Shown here in pieces: positions 1-10,682 of a stretch of DNA of 33,026 nt. Under the pieces are notes generated by a model, which was not told the origin of the DNA, did no database searches, and worked only from the letters and a program-made list of their open reading frames with translations. Source of the DNA: Bigelowiella natans CCMP2755 (Eukaryota > Cercozoa > Chlorarachniophyceae); the NCBI GenBank assembly GCA_000320545.1, contig ADNK01002146.1, positions 1 to 33,026 of the forward strand, given 5' to 3'. Position 1 is the first letter of the stretch. Every line of letters starts with the position of its first letter. Made by a program: the position numbers and the translations under genes.

Positions 1-32
1 TCTTCCTTCCTCCCCCCCCCTCCCCCCCCCTC

Positions 33-35
<3 letters not shown>

Positions 36-67
<32 letters not shown>
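36..67. repeat. (TC)n microsatellite before a splice acceptor
   Basis: A CT-dinucleotide run preceded by C-rich tracts ends about 20 bases before the acceptor of the first ABCG exon (AG at 84-85). It therefore sits where a polypyrimidine tract is expected. Confidence 0.9.
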
Positions 68-70
<3 letters not shown>

Positions 71-85
71 TCTCTCACATACAAG

Positions 86-694
86 AGTTATGACAACCCC
101 GCTGATGCTCTAATCGACGTGTTGGAAGAGAAACGAAGTGAATCATCTCGGCACTACACCCCTGAGGAGGGGCAGAATGGCGGACAGCGACATGGTCATT
201 ACAACAACAATAACGGTGAGAAGACTACCACTTGGCGTATCTGATGGCTATTGTGGGAAAGTTTAGATCGATAGATGATAATAATTATGATATGATAATA
301 ATAGAATGTTAATGTTAATGACGATGATAATGATGATGATGATGATGATGATGATCCAGCTAGTCCTGCTTCCTGTGCTGAATAGGTTATTTATACATTG
401 CGGACAAACACAAACACACACGCGTGAGTATATTCTTGATCATTTTATATAGGCAGCAGCAGCAGCAGTAGGCTTCCCGTTGTGTCCCCACTGCAAAATG
501 TATGGGAAAACAGCTCCAAATACAAGGTGGTAGTAGCACTTAACAACAAGAGCAGAAACAACAATAACAACAGCAGGGGCCTACCAACACAAAGAAATAT
601 TGTCCCTTCAAACCACCACCACCATCATCATTATCACCATCATCATTTATCATTTATCATTATCCGCCACCACCATGTACTACGCATGATGCAG

Positions 695-739
<45 letters not shown>

Positions 740-868
740 CGCTGATGTGCGTGTGTGTGTGTGTGTGTGTGTGAGTTAATATCTCTCTCATCCCCCCTCC
801 TTCCCAAGACCCTCTTGACAGTGCTAGCTGCATTGAGAACTAGATCAAATGATGGCGTTGAAGAGGAA

Positions 869-900
<32 letters not shown>

Positions 901-1064
901 AGACAGGAGGGGTGCAGGATGGGTATTGATCTAATGACAGTGTGATGATAAACAACTGCTTTATCGCTACTTCTGTAATTTTATGTTTGCGGATTTGTCT
1001 ACTATCAGGTGAATCAAACGTGGATATTATTCTCGAGACGGTTTATTACTATACGTGTATATGT

Positions 1065-1114
<50 letters not shown>

Positions 1115-2296
1115 GCTAATTGGTGAATAGAATGGTGATAAGTGATGATATGATGTGGGTTAGACCCTTATGATTTCCGCTCTCTCCCTTCGTCGTCGTC
1201 ATCATCATCATCGTCATCATCATCACCGTCATCATCATCATCATCGTAACTAGGTTTGAACGGCTGATGTCCAATGTGTACGGCAGAATCATCAACTACG
1301 CACAAGTAGTACTCGTTTTCTCACTTATGTGTTGGTTGTTTGTTGTAGTAGCGGCAGCAGTAGTAGTAGTAGTAGTAGTTGTTATTGTTGCTGCAGTAGC
1401 GGTTGTAGTAGAGGTTGTGGTAGTAGTCGTAGCTGTTAAACTCTTTGCAATCAAAACGGCAGCAGAGGATGGTGATATTTGTGCACCATCTTCCAGGTAT
1501 TTCTGGTTTCTATCGTCATCTGTGATGCATTCACGTACGCGACATACCAAGGTGAGAGGCGGGGTTGATTGTGCAGATGGCGAGGATGGAGCTGGTGGCG
1601 TGTTGTTTTCAGAAACGACCTCTCTCTCTCAGATAGTGTACACCTTTGCCTTGGCATTTAATTCTTCTTGTTGTTGTTGTTGTTGTTGTTTCTGCTGCTG
1701 CTATATTGCGCGACAACGGTGGGAAGACGATGCCTTTACACCGGCATATCAGGTGGTGTGGTTGTGGTAGTAGTAGTAGTAGTAGTAGTAGTAGGTAGTA
1801 GTAGTAGTAGTAGTGGTAGTCAAGTTAGTAGTCGTCTGATGGCAGGGGGGGATTTTATATTAGAATATGAATGTACTCTACTGCGTGCGTGCATGCGTGT
1901 GTGTGTGTGTGTGCGCGTGTGTAATGGGGACTAGGAGCTGTGTACCTTCACAAATTGCATACTGATATTTGATTCTTCCTTTGGATTATTGTGACTGGTC
2001 CATCGTTGATATGCCAATAAACATGCTCAGGCGACGATGACGTTATTCCTTGTGTCTAGCTATGCGATGATCGTGCAGGTGCATACTTCGCAGAGAGATG
2101 GCTGTTAATCCTGCTGCTGCTATTGCTAGAATCGACTGTACTGGCTCTTTCCTTCATCGTTAAAGACCTCCCCCTCCTCCTCTTCATTTTCCCACAAACA
2201 ATCAGTATCTGGTGTTTGTCCCTGAATACTTTGAGGAGCGGCAAGTTGTGTGGCGAGAGCGCAAAGGGGGTTTCTTGAAGTACAATGGCCAACACA

Positions 2297-2348
<52 letters not shown>

Positions 2349-2938
2349 TGCAAATTAATGAGTAATTTATGCATCATCATTGTTATTATTACTCTCATGA
2401 TCATCACGATCATCGTCGTCGTCGTCATCGCTCGATGACTATGCGTCACTTATGCTCTTATCAGAATTGAAAGCTACATTCTTAGCGGTCTTGTTGCGGA
2501 GACTCCTGAGGTACTCTTCCTACCTACCATTCACAAGTAGATATAGAAGAAGCAGCAGCAGCAGCGATCATATTCCCACCTCCTTCATCTCCTCCCCCCC
2601 CCCCCTCCTTTCCTCTGGAGTTCGGTCATTCATAATGTAATAATAAGATTTCAAACATAATAATAGGCCATCCTCACGGGAGTCCTGGTAGTAGTGATAG
2701 TGTGATATGAAGGCACCACCGGAGTATCACTCTTGGCCGCCTTCTCTCTCTCTCTCTCTCTCTCTCTATTCTCTTTCCCTCTTTCTTCGTTCTCTTGCTC
2801 TTGCTTTCTCGTCATAAGCATCATCCTTAAGGCCTAGTAACAATGGTATACAGCACGTGGTGGGTATGCTGCTACTTCCTGTACCATCAATCCATTCGTT
2901 CGTGAAGTATCACTCTATCATTGCGTCGAATACTTATT

Positions 2939-2987
<49 letters not shown>

Positions 2988-4467
2988 TTTGTATTCCCTT
3001 TCTTTACTTGTATGTCAGGCCCTTGGTGTATCTTACATGTACTGTGATCTGAACACGGATAAAGGATATGCTCGGTACTATCAAAGCTGTATATGTTAGT
3101 CTGTGCTCATGGTCTATTCTCTCTCTCTCTCGCTCTCTCTTTCTCTTTCTCTTTCTCTTTCTCTTTCTCCCCCCCCCGCCCCCCCCCCTTCCTTTTAGCG
3201 CACGCTCATCTAATACTCTCTGTCGTCGTTTGATTATTCGTTCGTTGAAAGGTTTGCATTCGTGATTCTCTTGATTGGACTATCAGCGTGGCAGTCGATG
3301 ATACAGCTTTTGTCTATGGTAGAAGAAAGATGTATATTTTGTATTGGTTGGTGGTGATTGAAAGATTGATGGCCGTGCCGTTGTGAGTTATAAGCAGTGG
3401 GGTCAAGTGCAGGCTCTAATCGTCGTCAATCATTAGATTCACACAATACGATAGCACAACACGCACGCACACACGCACGCACCCCATCATGAGAAAGAAG
3501 TGATATATTCTCTACCATTGCTGCAGATGTCAGATTCGATAGGAGTCGTGTACGCTTTGACGTTCATGATCCTCGGTGTTGGAACGTTATACGGGTGAGT
3601 GGGGGGGGGGGGGGGGGGTTGGATTGGAGGTGTAAAGCCAACACTTTTTCATCGTATCAATGAGAATTGTCATCAATACGGTTTTTGATGTCTTAGGACA
3701 GTGTTTACGATGATGATGATGATGACGATGATGATGATGGCAGCGTTGGCCTTGTTGCATGAATTACGCGCTACCTCATAGAAAGGATTGAGAGGATGAT
3801 CTGCATACATGTCGTTGTTGCTGACGTTGTATCATGCCGTGTTGTTCTCCCTTCCTTCATGGAATAACAGCCCTGATATATCATATTTCTCTTCTCTCCT
3901 CTTCCTTCATCACCATCTACTCTCACTCTCCACTCGTGTTCCTTGCCGCTGGACTCCCTCCTCCTCCCCCCCCCCCTCCATCTCCTCCCTATATATATAC
4001 ATATATCCTCCTTGTCCTGCCTGTCTTCAAAGGGGGTTAACGATCAACTATTCGTATATTCCTTGGTATTTCGTCTGGGCCTACTACACGTAAGAAGATG
4101 ACCGCTAGTAGTACAACAAAATGAACGATTCTATTAGACTCCTCCTCCTCTTGAATATGCGCTTTACCATGCAAACGTGATGATAGTAATAGTATCCCCT
4201 TCCCTCCCTCCCTCCCCCCCCCCCCTTCACTTGCGTACGCTCAGATCCGTTCCCGCTCTGACATACCGTGCTTTGATATTCAACGATTTGTACTGCTGCA
4301 AGTACACGGCGACGTGTGAGGAGTTCCAGCGAGCGGTTGTAGTAGTAGTAGTTAGTAGAACAAGTGGGAGTGGTAGTAGTACTTTTAGTAGCAGCATCTT
4401 CTTTCTTATTCTATGATTGAGATCGATGCATTGATAGAGATTGATGATCACCTGTTCTTACCTTATA

Positions 4468-4508
<41 letters not shown>

Positions 4509-4800
4509 CATATCTTCTTCGGTAGCGTCATGTATTTGCGAGTAAGTAGAAAAAGTGTAATAGTAGTTGCCGTAGCAGTGGTGGTGGATGATTGTTACGA
4601 CGAGTCTCCATTTCATCAAAAGCTATTCCTCCCGTGCCATTATTGTTGTGGTTGTTGTTTTTGTTGTAGTTGGGTGTATTTGTTGTTGTAACTGTTGTAT
4701 TTGTTGTTGTTGTTGTTTCCAGATGCTTGGCTTGTATACACCGGTCAACCTTGACGGTGGTCAAGACATGAGCACTGCAACGTGCGACACTACAACAACA

Positions 4801-4834
<34 letters not shown>

Positions 4835-6021
4835 TCGCGAATGTCGATGATAGCAATGACGATCTCTTGCCTTTCGAGAATTTGGGCGATATGCATATCA
4901 GCAGATGTAACATGTGTGTGTGTATAATATATATATATATATATATATATTATACTTACTACTGCAAGACTATTGCATTGGTCTCGACGGTCATTGACGC
5001 AACGATAGTATAATGATGGTAATCATAATCATCATCGTCATCATCTGTGTGCTTTGCAGCTGCCCGTCACAACTTCAAGAAAGTGGAACGGATAATCCAG
5101 TAAAACACGTCTAAATACCCAACAAGAACATAATACATACGTGGGTGTGTGTGTGTGTGTGTGTGTGCGTGTAATAGTAATACCTACACTCATCGAATGC
5201 TTCCCATGGTGAGTAAATAACGTCCTCAAAGTTTGTGATAGTGGTATTCCTCATCGATCTTTCTTCATCATCATCATCTTCTTCTTCTTCTTCATGATAA
5301 AGACAAACATGGGGCCTGCATACTTGGCCTATATGAACATCGGACAGCCGACGAAGTATCGTGCGGTAGGCTGACGATGATCTTTCTCGATTCGCTCACG
5401 AGCATACAATGCATGCCATCATGAGGATGATCTCTACGAGTGGTTTTGATATATTTTTTTGATATATTGTTTTTGCGTGTGTGCATTTCACCGTCCGCTG
5501 CCTGTGCGCCTATCTTTATGATTCGTCTTCGTAACGCGTGCTCCTCCTCCTCCTCCTCCTCCTCCTCCTCCTCCTCCTCCTCCTCCCAACCAAAATAACA
5601 CCAGCTCATTGCCATGGCCATGATGATTACTTTGTATCGGATATTAGCGATGCTGGTGAGTCAGAATTGTGAGAAGAAAAAGAGGATGAAGATCATGATG
5701 ACGACTACGACGATGATGATGATGATGATGATGATGATCCCTTATAGAGAACTAATAGATACATATCACAGCCACAATGAACAATTCAAGATTACATCTG
5801 AAGGAAGATATTGAGATGTGTTTTTTAGCTTCTTCTTCTTCTTCTTATCATACGCGAGGATAAGCATAGTGGGTGGTCTTACATGTTACGTGCACTGTGA
5901 AACGTAACTAATTCCCGTTAATCATACTGCTTGTCATCAGGTGCTCTGGGCGCGAGAATGGTCCCAACAGAATCTCAAAGAGGAGAACCGTCACCAAATA
6001 TTGGAAAAGGTCTTCTTTTGA
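86..6021 (+). CDS. ABCG-type half transporter, 3' part (5' end outside window)
   Basis: Exports lipids or other hydrophobic compounds across a membrane in known ABCG relatives; substrate here unknown. Proposed exons: 86-215, 364-385, 472-526, 809-922, 1009-1040, 1254-1337, 1497-1551, 2031-2078, 2206-2279, 2465-2510, 2667-2687, 3019-3094, 3534-3594, 4033-4089, 4245-4335, 4723-4733, 5060-5099, 5605-5655, 5941-6021; phases agree throughout and give 382 residues to a TGA. Family marks in order: YDNPADALIDVLEE after the ATPase domain, the linker WENSSKYK, the first membrane entry QTWILFSRRFERLMSN, FEERQVVWRER, SYILSGLVAETPE, IPWYFVWAYYT, and the last helix LIAMAMMITLYRILAML. A run of 14 Glu lies in the cytosolic linker. 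The Walker motifs must be upstream of base 1. Least certain are the tiny exons 364-385 and 4723-4733, the donor at 1337 (GTTTGT) and the choice of donor at 3088 or 3094. Family call firm, exact exon edges less so. Confidence 0.8.
697..774. repeat. (CT)n followed by (GT)n microsatellites in an ABCG intron
   Basis: A CT run at 697-736 is followed by a GT run at about 750-773. Both lie in the intron between the proposed exons 472-526 and 809-922. Confidence 0.9.
860..901 (+). repeat. (GAA)n microsatellite inside a coding exon (poly-Glu tract)
   Basis: Fourteen consecutive GAA/GAG codons lie within the proposed ABCG exon 809-922, in the cytosolic linker before the first membrane helix. The reading frame fixed by both exon borders reads them as Glu. 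Nearly all other long repeats in the window are intronic or intergenic, so this one is an exception. Confidence 0.75.
1069..1109. repeat. (TA)n microsatellite in an ABCG intron
   Basis: A pure TA run of about 41 bases lies between proposed exons 1009-1040 and 1254-1337. Similar (TA)n or (CA)n(TA)n runs occur in other introns of this gene at about 2940-2980, 4470-4503 and 4926-4950. Confidence 0.9.
3600..3618. repeat. G-run directly after a 5' splice site
   Basis: About 19 G residues begin a few bases after the donor GTGAGT at 3595 in the ABCG gene. G-runs just inside introns are known splicing enhancers in other eukaryotes; a role here is inference. Confidence 0.7.
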
Positions 6022-7628
6022 GACTATCACGATGATAACTGCGCTTGTCATTATTATAGTTGAAACAAAAAATGACAGTCAATTCCAACACGGAAGTCGT
6101 GCGACAGCCCTCAATTTTCTTTTAGAATGATGATGATGGGAGGCACAACGAAGAAGCTAATTACGCCTTCTTTTTCTTGCATTCGTTCGCTGATGATCTT
6201 GCTCACAAATTTACCAACCGCTACTACTACTGCTACTACTACTGCTACTACTACTACTACTACCATGGTTTTGCTGTATTTCTTCGTTGATTGCCCATCA
6301 AAAAGTTCTCACAGTTGGAGCGCCATTACGTTGATCAAGGTTGTCCCCATAACTAAAAAAGACGTTCCATGTATCTTGAATTTGTAGCCTCTTTTTTTAC
6401 ATTTCTTCACATGAGTATTTCATTCGGTATATTACGGACAATTGGAATCTGCTTATTATAGACGGGGCGGACCGAAAGCTGAGGAGTAGAAGCTGAACGT
6501 AACTGTGATGTGAGGAAGAAAGGTGTGGCATGCATGGTGGATATTGTTATATGTCGTCTAGTTGTGCCTATATTTACATCAGATACTAGCATGTCTATTG
6601 CATGCTTTTGCTTGCAACTTGTCATTGCGCTCGTGCGCGAGGTCGCTTGCAGACTTGCGACGCAAGATGCCTATCGCTATCAGGCGGGTGTAACGAATAT
6701 TTTTTTTTTCCAATGGCCATCTTAATGAACTATAGCTATCTAGCTATGTTTACCATGTATCTATAGCAGCTCCTGCAGGATCGAGGCGCAAGTGCTATGC
6801 CTGTTAGATAGCGATGATAGATGATGACAATTGCAATTTATGCGCACACTATTATACAAGATCTTAATGGCTAGTCAGCGTGAGTACGGATTGCATTCAC
6901 GCGATTCGGCCCAGAAGCAACTTTGCGCAGATCTAAGAAGATAGCATGGACAGTAGCACATGCAAGAACTTCGCTCGATTGATGTCTATCTAGCTAGCTA
7001 TCTAGCTATGCAGATGTCTAGATGTAGTGTGCGTGTGCAGACACAATTTGGAATCACGACTGCAATACCATCGTGGGCTGGAGGTCATCTAGGTATGTTA
7101 ACTCACATGTGCATTATCCTTGTGCGTACGTGTGCGTGTTGTGTGTGTTTAAGTATTTGTATTTGTAACGCATATTAATTTGGGGGTAAATTATCTAGTA
7201 GCTAGTGTAGGCTGGTGCATGTGCATGTGCATGTGTCTATCGCCATGCATGTCACATACAGTTATAAACCTACGAAGTGTCGATGCTATACAAAGTTAAT
7301 CCATAATAACGATTTTACATTCCGCATCACAAGCTGCATCGGTAGGTAGCACCCATATATGCAAGTGTTTAGCCGCGCTAACTAGTGTATGGATGACTGG
7401 AGCTTAAGAAATGTACCTCAACTAACATGATGGTACGCTCAATCCAACTTCGATGTCTTCTACTAATAAATTTTGGAGTACACCCCCCATCGTGCAAGAG
7501 AGCGGCGAGTCTGAGCCGAGTTACAACTGCTTCACGAAGGATGATAGGATGATCCCAACAACGTTTTACTGCTTTCACCACTAAATTTAGGGTGATGATG
7601 TGTTCCTGGCAACGGCAACGGCTGGCTC
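6022..7628. other. Spacer between ABCG and PEN-2 genes (convergent ends)
   Basis: No exon chain was found on either strand. It holds short (ATG)n and (CTA)n repeats near 6127-6262 and clustered CTAG-centred motifs at 6551-6568, 6736-6748 and 6987-7032. The 3' UTRs of the flanking convergent genes should lie here. Open frames here show no family motif. Confidence 0.6.
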
Positions 7629-8104
7629 TTAGAACATCGTGTCACCTGCATAGAGATTGAGGGAACAACATGCTGCAGCTGGTAGTAGTAGTAGTAGTAG
7701 TATCATCAACGAATAATGCAACTTAACAATACCTTTTTCGAACAGTAATAGCTGTTGTGCCCAGGGAGAATCTATGTTTGTATAAAAGACTAATAGCCAT
7801 ATCGCCCACACGATCATGAACAATATGAAGCCTGTGAAGGATCCCTTTACGTCTGCAATCAAAGGAATTCGCTCTTTCAGGCACTTGGTGATGATCATGC
7901 AGTAGAAAACAGCAAATTGCGATGATGTGGCTGTTCGGTGGTGGGATGCGTACAGAATTTCATATCTTCTGGGGTGTCATCCTCTTTCACGTATGAACGA
8001 TACTGAATGAAGTTTATGAGCCAGAGCCAAGGGAGAAAGGCGAACCCTGCGTAGAACATTATCTTCGAGGACTCTACATCGTCGTTATTTATGCGCCTCC
8101 TCAT
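7629..8104 (-). CDS. PSENEN: Gamma-secretase subunit PEN-2
   Basis: PEN-2 is the small membrane subunit that activates presenilin in the gamma-secretase intramembrane protease. Three exons, 8104-7954, 7852-7733 and 7645-7629, join in phase to 95 residues, close to the 101 of the animal protein. Exon 1 carries the hallmark FYAGFAFLPWLWLINF at residues 17-32. Exon 2 carries KGSFTGFILFMIVWAIWLLVF, matching the second hydrophobic segment. The C-terminus reads GDTMF, so the GD-x-x-F of the conserved DYLSF motif remains but the usual tail after it is missing. The start is the first ATG in frame; exon 1 holds no upstream Met. The gene is divergent from the BORC/BLOC-like gene, 491 bases apart. Donors GTACGC and GTATTG and acceptors TTGCAG and ATGCAG are acceptable. 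Confidence 0.88.
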
Positions 8105-8595
8105 CGACTGGGAATGTGCCCCAACACAGCGTAGATCTCGACTGCTTTGAACAGGAAAGATGGGGAGAGGGGAAGTTGGCAGGAGAGAGCGAAGGAGCAA
8201 TCGCTCCTCAAGAGCATAAAGCAGAGGGGAGTAGTGGAAATAGTGGATGCGGCGCACATATATACATATTTCATCACTAATTCTACGATATATTAAGTAC
8301 ATATTTCTTCCTAGATGATCGAGTATAATGGCAACACGATCTGATGAACAAGACCACAGATCATACCGAAAACATCCAGAGCACATCTCCGAAGAAATCG
8401 TCAGAATTCATCGGGAGAACAGACTTCACACAAATCCCGTTCAGAACCTGTGCCCCCCCGCCCGCTTGCTGTTGCTCCTCGGAACCGCGGAGGCCGCACT
8501 GAGACGAGGCTGCCAGTAGCCGGTTAATGCATTTGTGTGGCTTTGAGCTATGTCTACCGTTGCCGTAAATAAGAGGCGTGAAGTCTAATTTCCGG
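8105..8595. promoter_or_regulatory. Shared divergent intergenic region, PEN-2 and BORC/BLOC-like gene
   Basis: These 491 bases separate the start codons of two divergently transcribed genes, so both promoters must lie here or in unseen upstream exons. No TATA-like box clearly placed for either gene was recognised. A bidirectional promoter is an inference from spacing only. Confidence 0.4.
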
Positions 8596-9807
8596 ATGTT
8601 TACAGAGAGGAGCGCGCCGATGGAACCGAATAATAGCAGGGGAAGCAGCACTACCACCAGCAGCTCGAAAGAAGGCTCGGGGGAAGGAGCTATGCTGAAA
8701 CCGTCGTCTTCGGACTCGCTTAGCGAAATGCTTGTTCATCTGGAGAAGGATACAAAGTAACAGAGCAGATATGTCTAGAGTCGTCACGTGGCACTTCACA
8801 TGCACTTGCATTAAGTGTAATACAACAGTCGTCTGTGCGGCTTACAGTGACTCCGTTTGTGGTAGTTTGACCCTCGTTTGCTCTTTCTAAAACATTCGCC
8901 CCCCCTCTCAATTCTCAGAAAAATTGCCAAGGACTTTTCTTCAACGGTGACACAGCTCAAAGACATGAATGCAATGGTAGAGAACCTATGATACTTTCGA
9001 GTCTTTCGTCATTTTTATGTGGTTACTCATTCTCTACCTTCTTGGGGATGCTGGCGGAGTATTCGAGTATATGAATTGGAATTTAGCAAGCGATGTCGGA
9101 CACCATCTGAACAATTGTTGTGCATGTTAACGTGCGACAGCTTGAGGCGATCTCGGTGAAACATATGCAAGTACTAGCCCAGGCATCCAAGGTAACGATG
9201 AAGGTGGAAGATCAGGATGGTGGGGGTGATTGTGATAGCACAATTAAAGTAGTTGGACCTACATATTTCCCTCAGGAAACAAGAAGTACAATCGCTCACA
9301 CAGTCGCAAACTCAAGGTCAGTACTTATAGAGTTGGAATAGGCCTCGTCGCATATATGCGTATTCACGACTCTTCCGGACGACCTATGCACGCACCAATG
9401 AGACTCGGGCAAGGGAATTTCTGAGAAATCTCTGGAGTATGAAAGCTGCAGTATTTTCACATAGATTGATGTTTTTGACCGCTAACTAGGAAATTTGTTG
9501 AGGCTGTTTGTAAAAATGTCACTGATCTGGAGAAAATCTCTGAGATGGAAGAAAAATTGTAATACGCTTTTTACATAGCCTCTAAATATAGGAATGAGGG
9601 ATGCGAAATCAAGATGCTATTGTGCGAATATTAACAGCCTATTCCTTCTGATTTAGGAGATGTACGCGGAGCTCACTCTCTGCTCTAGAAAGGCTCGTGG
9701 ATAGAAGGCTGGCAGCCAAATCAGGAATGGCATTGACACCAGGAGCATCGGCTAGACATAAAGGAAGCATTAGCTCATCCTTAATTGATGAGGATTCTCA
9801 GAAATAG
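8596..9807 (+). CDS. Small helical BORC/BLOC-1-type subunit (BORCS6-like, tentative)
   Basis: Six exons, 8596-8756, 8919-8976, 9141-9191, 9276-9316, 9490-9558 and 9657-9807, join in phase to 176 residues. The first 40 or so are Ser/Thr-rich and disordered; a 20-residue basic, Ser-rich tail ends the protein. The middle is a long amphipathic helix pattern: LSEMLVHLEKDTKK, KDFSSTVTQLKDMN, LEAISVKHMQVLAQ, KFVEAVCKNVTDLEK, EEKLRCTRSSLSALERL. From ISVKHMQ to SALE it can be laid without gaps on the BORCS6 domain as I recall it, which begins SVGYIQ-like and ends LDVLE-like. BORC places lysosomes on microtubules. BLOC1S2 is the main alternative, since these subunits share coiled-coil folds with little identity. 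Start at 8596 is the first in-frame ATG; 8620 is possible. Coding status is much surer than the family. Confidence 0.6.
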
Positions 9808-9962
9808 TATTCGTATGATGAGGTTGTAATCCAAAAGCCACGGAATCTCATGTGTGTCTTCTAGAATTTTTAATAAATATAACGCTAGGATTCATAAACA
9901 TCCTGAGATAACTTGTGCATGTGCTGCCTACAATGCTGCATGGCCCATGAATCTTTGTCTAG

Positions 9963-10051
<89 letters not shown>

Positions 10052-10682
10052 ATGTTTCAAATAATGCGGCTCGCTGACACTCTTCACTACGCACGAAGGA
10101 GCATCGTGCAGCTCGAGTTGGATACCGCGGGAAGCTAGCGGGCTAAATTAAGTTACATCGCTCCAATTTCACTTATATCCATGTCTAGATATGTGAGGCT
10201 GCTGAAGCTGTCATGTGCAGTTTGGTGGCTCTCGTAAGTTGCCAATAAAATAAAGCGAACGATGGACATGCATGACAGTCTGTACGTGCATTCGTTCAAC
10301 AACAGCATCGTGTCGTAGATGTAGGCAGGTATCTACCAAATTAAAAAATGCATAGCCATGTGCATGCTGGCACGACTGCTGCGCGCTTGTGGAGGATGGC
10401 AATGTAAAGCATATTTTTATGTCCACAGGTAAAGCTATTGTGAAAAGACTAGTAGAACACACTTTTAAAAGCTGATGTTCGACGACGGCACGATAAAGAT
10501 GAAGCAATTCTGCACGACTTTCGAAATTATATTTATCATTACATTTTCTAACATTGCAGCAGTATCCATGGCATGGTGCAAGCTGGTAAGACGCAAGAGG
10601 GTATTGTATTCTGTGTGATTCCTGGCAAGGAGGTATTAAGGGTGTTTTGTAATTGTAGATGTGTGCCTTTAACACAACTAAC
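9808..10682. other. Spacer between convergent genes
   Basis: It lies between the ends of the BORC/BLOC-like gene (+) and the CCCH-SAM gene (-). It contains a compound microsatellite and one CTAG-centred motif (10181-10196). Both 3' UTRs should be here. No exon-like chain was seen; the long minus-strand open frame at 10211-10675 has no family motif. Confidence 0.6.
9963..10049. repeat. Compound (CA)n(TA)n(TG)n microsatellite
   Basis: About 20 bases of CA are followed by TA and then by TG, so the array is close to its own reverse complement and could form a long hairpin. It is intergenic. Confidence 0.9.

Noticed and set aside
1267-1934. Val-, Ser- and Cys-rich open frames on the plus strand
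   Set aside because: They come from GTA and TTG microsatellites in introns; only the short exons 1254-1337 and 1497-1551 are supported by phase and family pattern.
5041-5099. Alternative frame ARHNFKKVERII for the ABCG exon 5060-5099
   Set aside because: It would leave two bases over and bring a stop into the last-helix exon; the frame CPSQLQESGTDNP joins in phase.
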